Assembly: GCA_004791255.1 (NCBI GenBank)
Contig: SRUQ01000006.1
Span: 1 to 64,000 of the forward strand
Source of the DNA: a bacterium M00.F.Ca.ET.205.01.1.1
GTDB lineage: Bacteria; Pseudomonadota; Alphaproteobacteria; Rhizobiales; Rhizobiaceae
Reading direction: 5' to 3'
Length of the DNA stretch: 64,000 nucleotides
Shown here: positions 50,616 to 59,447 of the stretch, piece by piece
Numbering within the stretch: the first letter of the stretch is position 1
How the letters are laid out: each line of letters opens with the position of its first letter
Notes under the pieces: generated by a model
Told to the model about the DNA's origin: nothing
The model's database searches: none
The model's input: the letters and a program-made list of their open reading frames with translations, nothing else
Position numbers and translations under genes: made by a program

Positions 50616-51404
50616 ATGCTTTACATCAGATCGCTGGCGTTCAATTTCGTCTTCTACGTCAATCTGATCGTCCAGATGATCCTCTGGACCCCCTATTATT
50701 TCCTGTCGCCGCGTCACCGCGCCTGGTTCGTGCCGAAATTCTGGTCGCGCACCTGCATGTGGCTATACGCCAGGATCGCCGGTACCAGGAGCGAGATCAC
50801 CGGCCTGGAGAACCTGCCCGAAGGTTCGTTCATCCTGGCGCCGAAACATCAGTCGTTCTGGGACGCGATCGCCTTCTTTCCCTACCTGCACGACCCGCTC
50901 TACATCCTGAAACGCGAACTGACCTGGATCCCCTTCTTCGGCTGGTACATCATGAAGATGCGCATGATCCCGGTCCATCGCGGCAGCCGCTCCAAGGCGC
51001 TGAAGGCGGTGGTGGCGGCGACCAAGGAAGAAATGGCGCGCAACCCGCGCCAGCTGATCATCTATCCCGAGGGCACGCGGCGCGCGCCGGGCGACCAGCC
51101 GGCCTACAAATACGGCATTGTCGAAATCTATTCGCAGCTTGGCATTCCGGTGGTCCCGGTCGCCCATGTCGCCGGCCTCTACTGGCCGCGCCGCAAATTC
51201 CTGCGCTTTCCCGGCACGATCAAGGCGCGCTTCCTGCCGCCGATCCCGCCGGGTCTCGGCAAGGAAGAATTCATGGCGCGGCTGATCGGCGACACCGAAG
51301 CCGCCTGCGACGCGTTCCTTGTCGACGCGGCCAGCGCGCCGAACCCGCCGGCCCTGCCGCCGACCGCGGTGAAGCGGCTGCGCGAACTCGGCGCCAAGGC
51401 CTGA
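50616..51404 (+). CDS. plsC: 1-acylglycerol-3-phosphate O-acyltransferase
   Basis: A 262-aa membrane acyltransferase that makes phosphatidic acid from lysophosphatidic acid. The N-terminal membrane helix (FNFVFYVNLIVQMILW) is followed by KHQSFWDAIAF (H-x4-D variant), the substrate motif VHRGSRSKAL and YPEGTRRAPGD, standard for PlsC. The first motif reads HQSFWD, in line with the family. The ATG at 50616 starts the first helix; upstream in-frame codons lie within the LysR gene. Confidence 0.92.
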   Translation: MLYIRSLAFNFVFYVNLIVQMILWTPYYFLSPRHRAWFVPKFWSRTCMWLYARIAGTRSEITGLENLPEGSFILAPKHQSFWDAIAFFPYLHDPLYILKRELTWIPFFGWYIMKMRMIPVHRGSRSKALKAVVAATKEEMARNPRQLIIYPEGTRRAPGDQPAYKYGIVEIYSQLGIPVVPVAHVAGLYWPRRKFLRFPGTIKARFLPPIPPGLGKEEFMARLIGDTEAACDAFLVDAASAPNPPALPPTAVKRLRELGAKA

Positions 51405-51557
51405 GAAACTCAGCCAAATACGGCCAATGCGGTGGTCAGCACAGCGTCGCGGCGAACGCCACCCCTGCAAGCAGCCACACGGCATGGATGGCGACGATCA
51501 TCACCGAGAGGACAGCGAACTTAAGCCAGCTACGTGCGCGCCGCAGCTGGCGAAGCG

Positions 51558-52505
51558 TCAGCCGCTCGCCTTGTCGAGTTCGGCCATGTCGTCTGATGTC
51601 AGTTTTAACGAAACCGCCTTGATCAGGCTGTCCATCTGGCTCGGCTTGGTGGCGCTGGCGATCGGCGCGGTCACGCCTGGCCGCGCGATGGCCCAGGCCA
51701 GCGCAACTTCCGCCGGTTTGGCCGAATGCCTGGCGGACACCGCGTCGAGAGCCGCCAGAATGCGCATGCCGCGTGGATTGAGATAGCTGCCGATATCCTC
51801 GCCGCGCTCGCTTTGGCCAAGATCGGCCTCGCCGCGATATTTGCCGCTCAGGAAACCCTTGGCCAGGCTGAAATAGGTGATGACGCCGATATCCTCGGCC
51901 ACGCACAGATCGCGCAACGGACCATCGAAGGACGAGCGGTCATAGAGATTGTATTCCGGCTGCAGCACTTCATAGCGCGGCAGACTGCGCAGGCTCGCCA
52001 CGTCGAGCGCCGCGCGCAACTGGCCGGCGTCGAGGTTGGAGCAGCCGATATGGCGCACCTTGCCCTTGGCGAGCAGCTTCTCATAGGCGCCAAGCGTTTC
52101 CTCATAGGGCGTCGTGGGATCCGGCCAGTGCGATAGATAGAGGTCGATGGCGTCGGTCTGCAGCCGCCTCAGCGAAGCCTCGACGGCTTTCTCGATATAG
52201 GCGGCGGACAGGTCCTTGTGGCCCTGCCCCATGTCTGAGCCAACCTTTGTGACCACCACGACCTGATCGCGATTGCCCCGCTCCTTCATCCACTTGCCGA
52301 TAATGGTTTCCGATTCGCCGCCCTTGTTGCCGGGAACCCAGCGCGAATAGGCGTCCGCCGTGTCGATGGCGTTGAGGCCGGCGCCGACGAACCGGTCGAG
52401 CAGGTCGAAGGAGGTCTTTTCGTCAGCGGTCCAGCCAAAGACGTTACCGCCCAGAACCAGCGGCGCGATGAAAAGGTCGGTGCGACCGAGACGGCGTTTT
52501 TGCAA
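51558..52505 (-). CDS. Aldo/keto reductase
   Basis: A 315-aa NADPH-dependent oxidoreductase of the AKR superfamily. D48 and Y53 (NAIDTADAYSRW), K87 (VVVTKVGSDMG) and the histidine in IDLYLSHWPDPTTP make up the catalytic tetrad. The C-terminal cofactor loop PIASATKPSQMDSLIKAV is conserved. Substrate unknown. It is convergent with plsC across a 153-bp gap. Confidence 0.9.
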   Translation of the reverse strand: MQKRRLGRTDLFIAPLVLGGNVFGWTADEKTSFDLLDRFVGAGLNAIDTADAYSRWVPGNKGGESETIIGKWMKERGNRDQVVVVTKVGSDMGQGHKDLSAAYIEKAVEASLRRLQTDAIDLYLSHWPDPTTPYEETLGAYEKLLAKGKVRHIGCSNLDAGQLRAALDVASLRSLPRYEVLQPEYNLYDRSSFDGPLRDLCVAEDIGVITYFSLAKGFLSGKYRGEADLGQSERGEDIGSYLNPRGMRILAALDAVSARHSAKPAEVALAWAIARPGVTAPIASATKPSQMDSLIKAVSLKLTSDDMAELDKASG

Positions 52506-52628
52506 GACGGATCTCCGTGAGGGTTGGGGCCGGGCGGATGCCGCCCCCCGGCTGGGCTTCGAGGCCTAACCTAGGTCTCGCCTCACCGACTTCAAAGGCC
52601 TGGCGGCATTTTCCGCAGGGCCAGCGCC

Positions 52629-53147
52629 TCAAGGCGAGAGTCCGCGCGCCACCTCTTCCAGCCAATGGTCGCGAATGCCCAGCGCTTCAAGATGTTCCAG
52701 CGTGCTGAACACATAGTCCTCGTTGTTTCCGGATTGGCCGACCGCGCCGCGCACCACCGCTGCCGCGTGCGCTGCATCGATCGCCCCTGCATACTGCTCG
52801 TGGCCGCGGTCGACGATGTAGGCCACGGCCTCGACCATGCCGCCGCCGTCGAGCCGGACCTTGAGCGCGCGCTCGAGATAGACTGATGTGACCAGCTCGC
52901 GCTCGCGCAGATAGGCGATGACCTCGTCGCGCAACTCGCCCGGCACGCGGAAGGCCAGGCCGACGCAGGAGCCGCCGCGATCGAGGCCAAGCACAAGGCC
53001 CGGCCGTTGGCGCGTGCCGCGATGCACGAACGAATAGACGCACAGCGAGCGACGATAGCCATGCAGGCGAGCGCGCTGTGTCTCGACATGCGCGAAACCG
53101 GGCCGCCAGATCAGCGAACCATAGCCAAACACCCAAAAATCGCCCAT
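52629..53147 (-). CDS. ChaC-like gamma-glutamylcyclotransferase
   Basis: A 172-aa gamma-glutamylcyclotransferase that probably cleaves glutathione. The substrate loop is FGYGSLIWRPGF (residues 7-18), with HGYRRSLCVYSFVHRGTRQRPGLVLGL after it and the conserved FRVP. Length fits bacterial ChaC. The ATG at 53147 starts 3 residues before the loop, as in relatives; an upstream in-frame start would add 12 residues. It is 123 bp upstream-of-start apart from the aldo/keto reductase gene on the same strand. Confidence 0.88.
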   Translation of the reverse strand: MGDFWVFGYGSLIWRPGFAHVETQRARLHGYRRSLCVYSFVHRGTRQRPGLVLGLDRGGSCVGLAFRVPGELRDEVIAYLRERELVTSVYLERALKVRLDGGGMVEAVAYIVDRGHEQYAGAIDAAHAAAVVRGAVGQSGNNEDYVFSTLEHLEALGIRDHWLEEVARGLSP

Positions 53148-53276
53148 ATCGCCGCGCCTGATAGCAAAAGATTGCAGCACCACACCGGAATCGGTGTTTT
53201 TTCCATCCGGCTCTGTCTACCTATTGTCGTTGCCGGAATCGACAGCCCGCCCACCGATACGTGAATGAGACCCAGC

Positions 53277-54275
53277 ATGACGTTATCAGACGAACGCCAG
53301 ACCAACCGCCGCCGCCCTTTGTTCTGGCTGGTTGCGTTCGTGCTCGTGCTGTTCGCCCTCTACAGCGCGGCCTGGTTCTATATGGCGGGCAGGGTTAGAA
53401 GCGAGGCCGACAAGGCGGTCGCCGCGCTCAACAAGAGCGGCGTCGCGGCCGGTTGCGCCAATCTCCAGGTCAGCGGCTATCCGTTGAGTTTTACCGTCTC
53501 CTGCGACAATCTCGCCTATGAGGATGACGCCAGGAACATCGCCGCCTCGGCCGGCAGTTTCAATGCTGTCGCCCAGCTCGTGCAGCCCTTGTCGCCGATT
53601 GCCAATCTGCGCGGTCCGCTCAGGACCTCTGTCCCCGGCATGATGCCGTTGTGGATCGACTGGGACAATCTGCAGGCCGATCTCAAACTGTGGTATCCGC
53701 TGCCGCAGCGCATATCCCTGCAAGCCGACGGCCTCTCGGGCCAGACCGATCCGGCCGACGATACCGATCCGGTACAACTGTTCAGCGCCGGCAAGGCGTC
53801 AGGCCAAGTGCAACCCAACAATGGCGATCTCGACTATGTCGGCAGCTTTGCCGATCTCGAGATCGATGCCGATGCGATCGGCGGGCGCGTGCTGCCGGCG
53901 CTTGATGCCAGCGGCGATGCGACGCTGAAGAACGGCGTTGCCCTGATCCGCACGCAGGCGAAGAGCCTGCGCGGCCAACGAATCGAGATCCGCACGCTCG
54001 ACCTGTCGTCCGGCACCGCGCGCGTTACCGTTTCCGGGCCTCTGTCGGTCGATGCCGAAGGCCTGGTCGATGCCGACCTGATGATCCGGATCAAGGATCC
54101 GAAAGCCGTCGCCGCCATTCTGGGCGGCGCCATACCGGAGCAGAAGAATGCCATCGAGCAGGGTTTTGCGGCACTTGCCCTGCTTGGCAGCGAACCGTCG
54201 ATGCCGCTCAAGGTGGTCAAGGGCAAGGCCTCGCTCGGCTTCATCCCTCTGGGCAAGATCAAGCCGGTCGAATAA
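53277..54275 (+). CDS. DUF2125 domain-containing protein
   Basis: A 332-aa membrane-anchored protein. The N-terminal helix (PLFWLVAFVLVLFALYSAAWFYMA) is followed by a long periplasmic domain of the DUF2125 family: CANLQVSGYPLSFTVSC is the signature, with two cysteines. It may be an envelope lipid-handling or structural protein; function is not established. The ATG at 53277 gives a short positive tail before the helix. The PfkB gene follows 9 nt later. Confidence 0.85.
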   Translation: MTLSDERQTNRRRPLFWLVAFVLVLFALYSAAWFYMAGRVRSEADKAVAALNKSGVAAGCANLQVSGYPLSFTVSCDNLAYEDDARNIAASAGSFNAVAQLVQPLSPIANLRGPLRTSVPGMMPLWIDWDNLQADLKLWYPLPQRISLQADGLSGQTDPADDTDPVQLFSAGKASGQVQPNNGDLDYVGSFADLEIDADAIGGRVLPALDASGDATLKNGVALIRTQAKSLRGQRIEIRTLDLSSGTARVTVSGPLSVDAEGLVDADLMIRIKDPKAVAAILGGAIPEQKNAIEQGFAALALLGSEPSMPLKVVKGKASLGFIPLGKIKPVE

Positions 54276-54284
54276 GCATTCCCG

Positions 54285-55208
54285 ATGGACGGACCGGTAA
54301 AACTCCTCAGCGTCGGCGCGCTGACGCTCGATACAATCCTGCGCGTCGACACGCTTCCCACCCATCAGGGAAAGTTCATCGCCAGTGACGGCGTCCAGAT
54401 CGCTTCGGGCATGGCCACCAGTGCCGCCTGCGCCGCTCGCCGGCTGGGGGCCGAAGTGTCGCTGTGGGCGAGCGTCGGCGACGACGCGGTCGGCGACCAG
54501 TTGATCTCGGGCATCGAGGCGGAGGGCGTCGATTGCAGCCTGATCCGCCGCGTCGCGGGAGCGCGCTCCGCACTTGCGGCGATCCTGGTCGACGCGCATG
54601 GCGAGCGCATCATCGTCCCGTTCTACGACAGGCTGGCGCAGGCGGATCCAGAGGTGCTGCCCGTTGCCGATATCTCCGTATTCGACGCCGTGCTGGCGGA
54701 TGTGCGCTGGCCGGGCGCCGCGGCCTTGGCGTTGACGGCGGCACGGGCGGCGGGGCGCCCCGCAATTCTCGATGCCGATACGGCTCCATTGCCTGTGCTG
54801 GAGCGGCTGTTGCCGCTGGCTTCGCATATCGTCGCCTCGGAGCCGGCAGTCCGCATCATATGCGGCCAGGCGCTGGATCTGGAGACCGCTTGCGCCGACC
54901 TCGCGTCGCGCACCGACGCCTTTGTCGCGGTCACCGGCGGCGCCGCCGGCACCTGGTGGCATGACCGGCACGCCGGCCGTGTGCGCCACGTCGCGGCGCC
55001 GAAGGTGAAGGTGGTGGATACGCTGGCTGCAGGCGACGTTTTCCACGGGGCCTTTGCCGTCGGACTGGCGCAAGCCATGCCGGTCGAACAGGCGCTGCGC
55101 TTTGCAAGTGCCGCCGCGGCACTCAAATGCCAGCGTTTCGGCGGCAGGCTCGGCGCGCCGGACCGCGTCGAGACGCTGGCGATGATGGCAGCCCACTGGA
55201 CGGGATAA
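54285..55208 (+). CDS. PfkB-family sugar kinase
   Basis: A 307-aa ribokinase-superfamily kinase. The N-terminal VGALTLDTILRVDTLP and the C-terminal ATP-binding VDTLAAGDVFHGAFAVGLA (catalytic Asp in AAGD) are the two signatures; the first glycine of the usual DTxGAGD is alanine. Substrate is not predictable from sequence; it could act on a sugar or nucleoside. Cotranscribed with the DUF2125 gene, it ends 12 bp before the tyrC gene on the other strand. Confidence 0.86.
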   Translation: MDGPVKLLSVGALTLDTILRVDTLPTHQGKFIASDGVQIASGMATSAACAARRLGAEVSLWASVGDDAVGDQLISGIEAEGVDCSLIRRVAGARSALAAILVDAHGERIIVPFYDRLAQADPEVLPVADISVFDAVLADVRWPGAAALALTAARAAGRPAILDADTAPLPVLERLLPLASHIVASEPAVRIICGQALDLETACADLASRTDAFVAVTGGAAGTWWHDRHAGRVRHVAAPKVKVVDTLAAGDVFHGAFAVGLAQAMPVEQALRFASAAAALKCQRFGGRLGAPDRVETLAMMAAHWTG

Positions 55209-55220
55209 TTGCTGGTCCGG

Positions 55221-56156
55221 CTATGCCTTCGCCGGATGCTCGACTGCCTGGCGGCCGAAATCCGGCACGTCGATGTCCTGCCCGGCCTCGATGATCGAGC
55301 GGCGCACCGCCCGGGTGCGGGTGAACAGGTCGAACAGCTTGTCGCCGTCGCCCCAGCGAATGGCCCGCTGCAGGAAGGCGAGGTCCTCCGAGAACCGCGC
55401 CAGCATTTCCAGGATGGCGTCCTTGTTGTGCAGGCACACGTCCCGCCACATGGTCGGATCGGAAGCGGCCAGGCGCGTGAAGTCGCGGAAGCCGGAGGCC
55501 GAGTATTTGATGACTTCGGTCTTGGTCACCGATTCCAGATCGTCGGCGGTGCCGACGATGTTGTAGGCGATGATATGCGGCAGATGCGAGACGATGGCCA
55601 GCGTCATGTCGTGATGCTGCGGGTCCATCGTGTCGATGTTGGCGCCGCAGCGGCGCCAGAATTCCGACAGTCTTTCCAGCGCGTCCGGATCGGTGCCCGG
55701 AACCGGCGTGAAGATGCACCAGCGGTTGTCGAACAGGTCGGCAAAGCCCGCATCCGGGCCGGATTTCTCCGTGCCCGCCAGCGGATGGCCGGGAATGAAA
55801 TGCACGCCCTCGGGCACATGCGGCTGCATCTGCGCGATCACGGATGCCTTGGTCGAGCCGACATCGGTGAGGATCGCGCCCTTTTTCAGCGCCGGCGCGA
55901 TTTCCTGCGCCACCGCGCCGGACGAACCGACCGGCACCGAGACGATGACCAGATCGGCGTCACGCACCGCTTCCCTGGCATCCGCGGTGTAGGAGTCCCC
56001 CAGGCCAAGGGCTTCCGCACGCGCCAGCGTCGTGGCGCTGCGGGTGGAGATGGCGACATGGCGGGCAAGGCCCTCGCGGCGGATGACGCGGGCGAGCGAC
56101 GAGCCGATCAGGCCGATGCCGACCAGCGCTATTCTTTCAAACATCGGTGATGTCAT
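55221..56156 (-). CDS. tyrC: Prephenate/arogenate dehydrogenase
   Basis: A 311-aa enzyme in tyrosine synthesis. The Rossmann motif is ALVGIGLIGSSLARVI (about 10-25), with SVPVGSSGAVAQEI, GSTKASVI and the catalytic HFIPGHPLAGTEKSG. It oxidatively decarboxylates prephenate or arogenate; which one cannot be told. It starts 6 nt after the hisC stop, so both aromatic and histidinol-phosphate aminotransferase steps are expressed together. Confidence 0.92.
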   Translation of the reverse strand: MTSPMFERIALVGIGLIGSSLARVIRREGLARHVAISTRSATTLARAEALGLGDSYTADAREAVRDADLVIVSVPVGSSGAVAQEIAPALKKGAILTDVGSTKASVIAQMQPHVPEGVHFIPGHPLAGTEKSGPDAGFADLFDNRWCIFTPVPGTDPDALERLSEFWRRCGANIDTMDPQHHDMTLAIVSHLPHIIAYNIVGTADDLESVTKTEVIKYSASGFRDFTRLAASDPTMWRDVCLHNKDAILEMLARFSEDLAFLQRAIRWGDGDKLFDLFTRTRAVRRSIIEAGQDIDVPDFGRQAVEHPAKA

Positions 56157-56162
56157 GGCGTT

Positions 56163-57272
56163 CTAGCTTTTCAGGAATGTCGTGAGCGCGGCGACGACGC
56201 CGCGGTTGGCTTCTTCGGTGCCGACGCTCATGCGCAGCGCGTTGGGAAAGCCGTAGCCGGAAACGCGCCGCAGGATGTAGCCGCGCGCCGTCAGATAATC
56301 GTCCGCCGCCGCCGCCGAATGTCTCTGGTCGTCGGGAAAATGGATGAGCAGGAAATTGCCGACGCTGGGCGTCACCCGCAGCCCAAGCCCGGTCATCTGT
56401 TCGCTGAGCCAGGAGAGCCAGATCTCGTTGTGCGCGATGCTGCGTTCGACATGGGCGCGGTCCCGGATCGCCGCGATGCCGGCCTCGATCGCCATGGCAT
56501 TGACGTTGAAGGGGCCGCGCACGCGGTTGATCGCCTCGACGATATGCATCGGTCCATACATCCAGCCGATCCGCGCCCCGCCGAGGCCGATCTTGGAGAA
56601 GGTGCGGGTCATCACCACATTGTCGGAACTGCCCGCCAGTTCGATGCCGGCTTCGTAGTCGTTGCGCCGGACATATTCGGCATAGGCCGCGTCCAGCACC
56701 AGAAGCACGGTCTTCGGCAGCGCGGCATGCAGGCGGCGGACCTCCTGGAACGGCAGATAGGTGCCGGTCGGATTGTTGGGATTGGCCAGGAACACGATTT
56801 TCGTTCGCGGCGTCACCGCGGCCAGGATAGCATCGACATCGGCGCGCTCTTCGCTCTCCTTGACGGCGATCGGGAGGGCGCCCGCCGACTGGATGTAGAT
56901 CTTGTAGACCATGAAGGCGTGTTCGGTGAATATGGCCTCGTCGCCGGGCGCGAGATAGGTCTGCGCCAACAACCCCAGGATTTCGTCGGAGCCATTGGAA
57001 CAGATGATGTTCTGTGGGTTGAGGCCATGCACCTCGGCGATCGCCTCGCGCAACCGCCGGGCGGTGCCGTCGGGATAGATATCGAGCTTTGCCGCGACCT
57101 CCCGCGCCGCCTCGATCGCCTTTGGCGACGGACCGAGCGGGTTCTCGTTCGACGACAGCTTGTGGACCTTGGCCACGCCGGCGGGCGCCGTGCTTTTGCC
57201 AGGCACATAGGCCTCGATGTCCATGATGCCCGCGCGCGGGGTGGGACGTGCCTTGTCCGGTGTCTGCGTCAT
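56163..57272 (-). CDS. hisC: Histidinol-phosphate/aromatic aminotransferase
   Basis: A 369-aa PLP aminotransferase, fold type I. LSSNENPLGPSPKA, NGSDEILGLLAQTY, NPNNPTGTYLP and the PLP-binding lysine in TRTFSKIGLGGARIGW are family signatures. Its place before tyrC suggests a dual role in tyrosine or phenylalanine and histidine synthesis, as in Rhizobiales. The start at 57272 gives MTQTPDKARPTPRAGI; the divergent metX region lies upstream. Confidence 0.92.
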   Translation of the reverse strand: MTQTPDKARPTPRAGIMDIEAYVPGKSTAPAGVAKVHKLSSNENPLGPSPKAIEAAREVAAKLDIYPDGTARRLREAIAEVHGLNPQNIICSNGSDEILGLLAQTYLAPGDEAIFTEHAFMVYKIYIQSAGALPIAVKESEERADVDAILAAVTPRTKIVFLANPNNPTGTYLPFQEVRRLHAALPKTVLLVLDAAYAEYVRRNDYEAGIELAGSSDNVVMTRTFSKIGLGGARIGWMYGPMHIVEAINRVRGPFNVNAMAIEAGIAAIRDRAHVERSIAHNEIWLSWLSEQMTGLGLRVTPSVGNFLLIHFPDDQRHSAAAADDYLTARGYILRRVSGYGFPNALRMSVGTEEANRGVVAALTTFLKS

Positions 57273-57416
57273 GTCACAAATCCATCGAAAATGCCTTCAC
57301 CCGAAGGCCGCAGCGGAAATACAAGCCGTGGCCCACAATGTCGAGAGGTGGCAGTGGCCCCGGATGCCCGGCATTGACGGCGAGGCGGACGAGTTCTAGA
57401 AGGACATCGATAGTTC

Positions 57417-57472
57417 CGTGGTGATTTGGCCGGTCGGCTTGCAGCCACGTTAAACAATTCGCTAAAGGGCCG
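57417..57472 (+). ncRNA. SAM-II riboswitch
   Basis: The aptamer of the SAM-II class. CGTGG pairs with CCACG in the first stem, the loop GATTTGGCCGGTCGGCTTGC is the conserved core, and CGTTAAACAATTCGCTAAAG contains the conserved adenosine-rich linker and the pseudoknot strand GGGCC that pairs with GGCC in the loop. SAM-II occurs in alphaproteobacteria upstream of metA or metX and turns expression off when S-adenosylmethionine is high. Confidence 0.92.
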
Positions 57473-57484
57473 TTTGCGTGACGT

Positions 57485-57517
57485 AACCGGCTTTGCGAAG
57501 GCAATGCCGGTTTTTTG
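57485..57517 (+). terminator. Intrinsic terminator after the SAM-II aptamer
   Basis: AACCGGC (57485-57491) pairs with GCCGGTT (57506-57512), and an inner TTGC/GCAA extends the stem around a GAAG loop. Six Ts follow (57511-57516). It lies 13 nt after the aptamer, about 84 bp before metX, so the riboswitch may work by premature termination. Confidence 0.85.
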
Positions 57518-57599
57518 TTGTCCGCGCCGGCCGGACAGCGTGTCGGGCCGAAACCGATCGGGTTTCCGCCAGGCTCGTTCGTGGATCTAAGAGGGTGCG

Positions 57600-58769
57600 A
57601 TGGCCGCTCTGCGCGCAGGCAAGACCAACAACGAGGCCGACCAGCCGTCGAGCCCGGTGTTGCGCTTTGGCGCCGATAAGCCGCTGAAGCTTGACGCGGG
57701 CGTGATGCTGTCGCCCTTCCAGATCGCCTACCAGACCTATGGCACGCTCAACGACGCCCGTTCCAACGCCATTCTCGTCTGCCACGCGCTGACCGGCGAC
57801 CAGCATGTCGCCAGCACCAATCCGGTGACCGGCAAGCCGGGCTGGTGGGAGGTGCTGATCGGCCCGGGGCGGATCATCGATACCAACCGCTTCTTCGTCA
57901 TCTGCTCCAACGTTGTCGGCGGCTGCCTGGGTTCCACCGGCCCCGCCTCGACCAACCCCGCCACCGGCAAGCCCTACGGGCTCGACCTGCCGATCATCAC
58001 CATCCGCGACATGGTGCGGGCGCAATTGATGCTGGTCGACCATTTCGGCATCGAAAAGCTATTTTGCGTGCTGGGCGGCTCGATGGGCGGCATGCAGGTG
58101 CTGGAATGGGCGTCGACCTATTCCGAGCGCGTCTTCTCGGCGCTGCCGATCGCCACCGGCGCGCGCCATTCCTCGCAGAACATCGCCTTCCACGAGGTTG
58201 GCCGGCAGGCCGTCATGGCCGATCCGGACTGGCATGGCGGCAAATATTTCGAACACGGCAGGCGCCCGGAAAAGGGCCTGGCGGTGGCGCGCATGGCCGC
58301 CCACATCACCTATCTGTCGGAAGCCGCCCTGCACCGCAAGTTCGGCCGCAACCTGCAGGATCGCGAGGCGCTCACTTTCGGCTTCGATGCCGACTTCCAG
58401 ATCGAGAGCTACCTGCGCCACCAAGGCATGACCTTCGTCGACCGCTTCGACGCCAATTCCTATCTCTACATGACGCGCTCGATGGATTACTTCGACCTCG
58501 CCGCCGACCATGGCGGACGCCTGGCGGATGCCTTCGCCGGTACGAAAACCCGCTTCTGCCTGGTCTCCTTCACCTCGGACTGGCTGTTTCCGACCGAGGA
58601 GAGCCGCTCGATCGTGCATGCGCTCAACGCGGCCGGCGCCTCGGTATCCTTCGTCGAGATCGACACCGACCGCGGCCACGACGCCTTCCTGCTCGACGAA
58701 CCGGGACTGTTCGCTGCCATCAACGGCTTCATCGGTTCGGCGGCTCGGGTACGGGGGCTCAACCCATGA
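57600..58769 (+). CDS. metX: Homoserine O-acetyltransferase
   Basis: A 389-aa alpha/beta-hydrolase enzyme that activates homoserine for methionine synthesis. The nucleophile S161 is in VLGGSMGGMQVLEW, ICSNVVGGCLGSTGP is the oxyanion region, and the catalytic Asp and His lie in FTSDWLFP and DRGHDAFL. GAGGG lies just before the ATG. It is transcribed from behind the SAM-II riboswitch and overlaps metW by the ATGA. Confidence 0.93.
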   Translation: MAALRAGKTNNEADQPSSPVLRFGADKPLKLDAGVMLSPFQIAYQTYGTLNDARSNAILVCHALTGDQHVASTNPVTGKPGWWEVLIGPGRIIDTNRFFVICSNVVGGCLGSTGPASTNPATGKPYGLDLPIITIRDMVRAQLMLVDHFGIEKLFCVLGGSMGGMQVLEWASTYSERVFSALPIATGARHSSQNIAFHEVGRQAVMADPDWHGGKYFEHGRRPEKGLAVARMAAHITYLSEAALHRKFGRNLQDREALTFGFDADFQIESYLRHQGMTFVDRFDANSYLYMTRSMDYFDLAADHGGRLADAFAGTKTRFCLVSFTSDWLFPTEESRSIVHALNAAGASVSFVEIDTDRGHDAFLLDEPGLFAAINGFIGSAARVRGLNP

Positions 58770-59380
58770 GCGTCAATCGCGCCCCGCGCGTCGACCTGGA
58801 AGTCGTCGCCAATCTCATCCCGCCGCAATCGCGCGTCCTCGACGTCGGTTCCGGCGACGGCGAACTGCTGGAATTGCTGCAGGAGACCAAGCAGATCGAC
58901 GGCCGCGGGCTGGAACTGTCGCAGCGCGGCGTCAACGAATGCGTGGCGCGCGGCCTCTCGGTCATCCAGGGCGACGCCGACAAGGATCTCCAATTCTACC
59001 CGGACAAAGGGTTTGACTTCGTCGTCCTGTCACAGACGCTGCAGGCCACCCGCAATCCGAAGCTGGTGCTCGACGAACTGCTGAGAATCGGCAACCGCGC
59101 CATCGTGTCCTTCCCCAATTTCGGCCATTGGCGAGTACGGCTGTCGCTGTTCGTCAAGGGACGCATGCCGGTGACCAAGGACCTGCCCTATTCCTGGTAT
59201 GACACGCCCAACATTCACTTCTGCACCATCCGCGACTTCGTCAACCTGTGCGAGGAACTCGGCGCGACGGTGGACAAGGCAACCGCGCTCGACGCCAACG
59301 GCCAGAAGATCGGCCTGTCCATGCCCTGGTGGTTCTGGAACTTCTTCGGCCAGCAGGCGGTGTTTTTGCTGAGGCGATGA
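58766..59380 (+). CDS. metW: Methionine biosynthesis protein MetW
   Basis: A 204-aa methyltransferase-fold protein: RVLDVGSGDGELLELL is the SAM-binding-type motif, with the MetW signature RGLELSQRGVNECVARGLSVIQGDAD and FVVLSQTLQATRNP. In rhizobia and pseudomonads metW accompanies metX and stimulates homoserine acetylation; its own methyl transfer is unproven. Start and stop overlap of ATGA with metX implies coupled translation. Confidence 0.93.
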   Translation: MSVNRAPRVDLEVVANLIPPQSRVLDVGSGDGELLELLQETKQIDGRGLELSQRGVNECVARGLSVIQGDADKDLQFYPDKGFDFVVLSQTLQATRNPKLVLDELLRIGNRAIVSFPNFGHWRVRLSLFVKGRMPVTKDLPYSWYDTPNIHFCTIRDFVNLCEELGATVDKATALDANGQKIGLSMPWWFWNFFGQQAVFLLRR

Positions 59381-59447
59381 GGCCGGCACGCTCTATTTCC
59401 AGGCATCCGGGGGCTCGTGCGGATGGTCGATGCCAAAAGGGCGGCAG

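Noticed and set aside
51436..51560. Small minus-strand frame ending in a membrane helix (WLKFAVLSVMIVAIHAVWLL)
   Set aside because: No usable start codon lies between the end of the aldo/keto reductase gene and the helix except far upstream inside that gene; a leaderless or very short protein cannot be excluded, but the evidence is too thin.
57449..57466. CtrA-like TTAA sequence upstream of metX
   Set aside because: The bases belong to the conserved adenosine-rich part of the SAM-II aptamer and lack the second TTAA.
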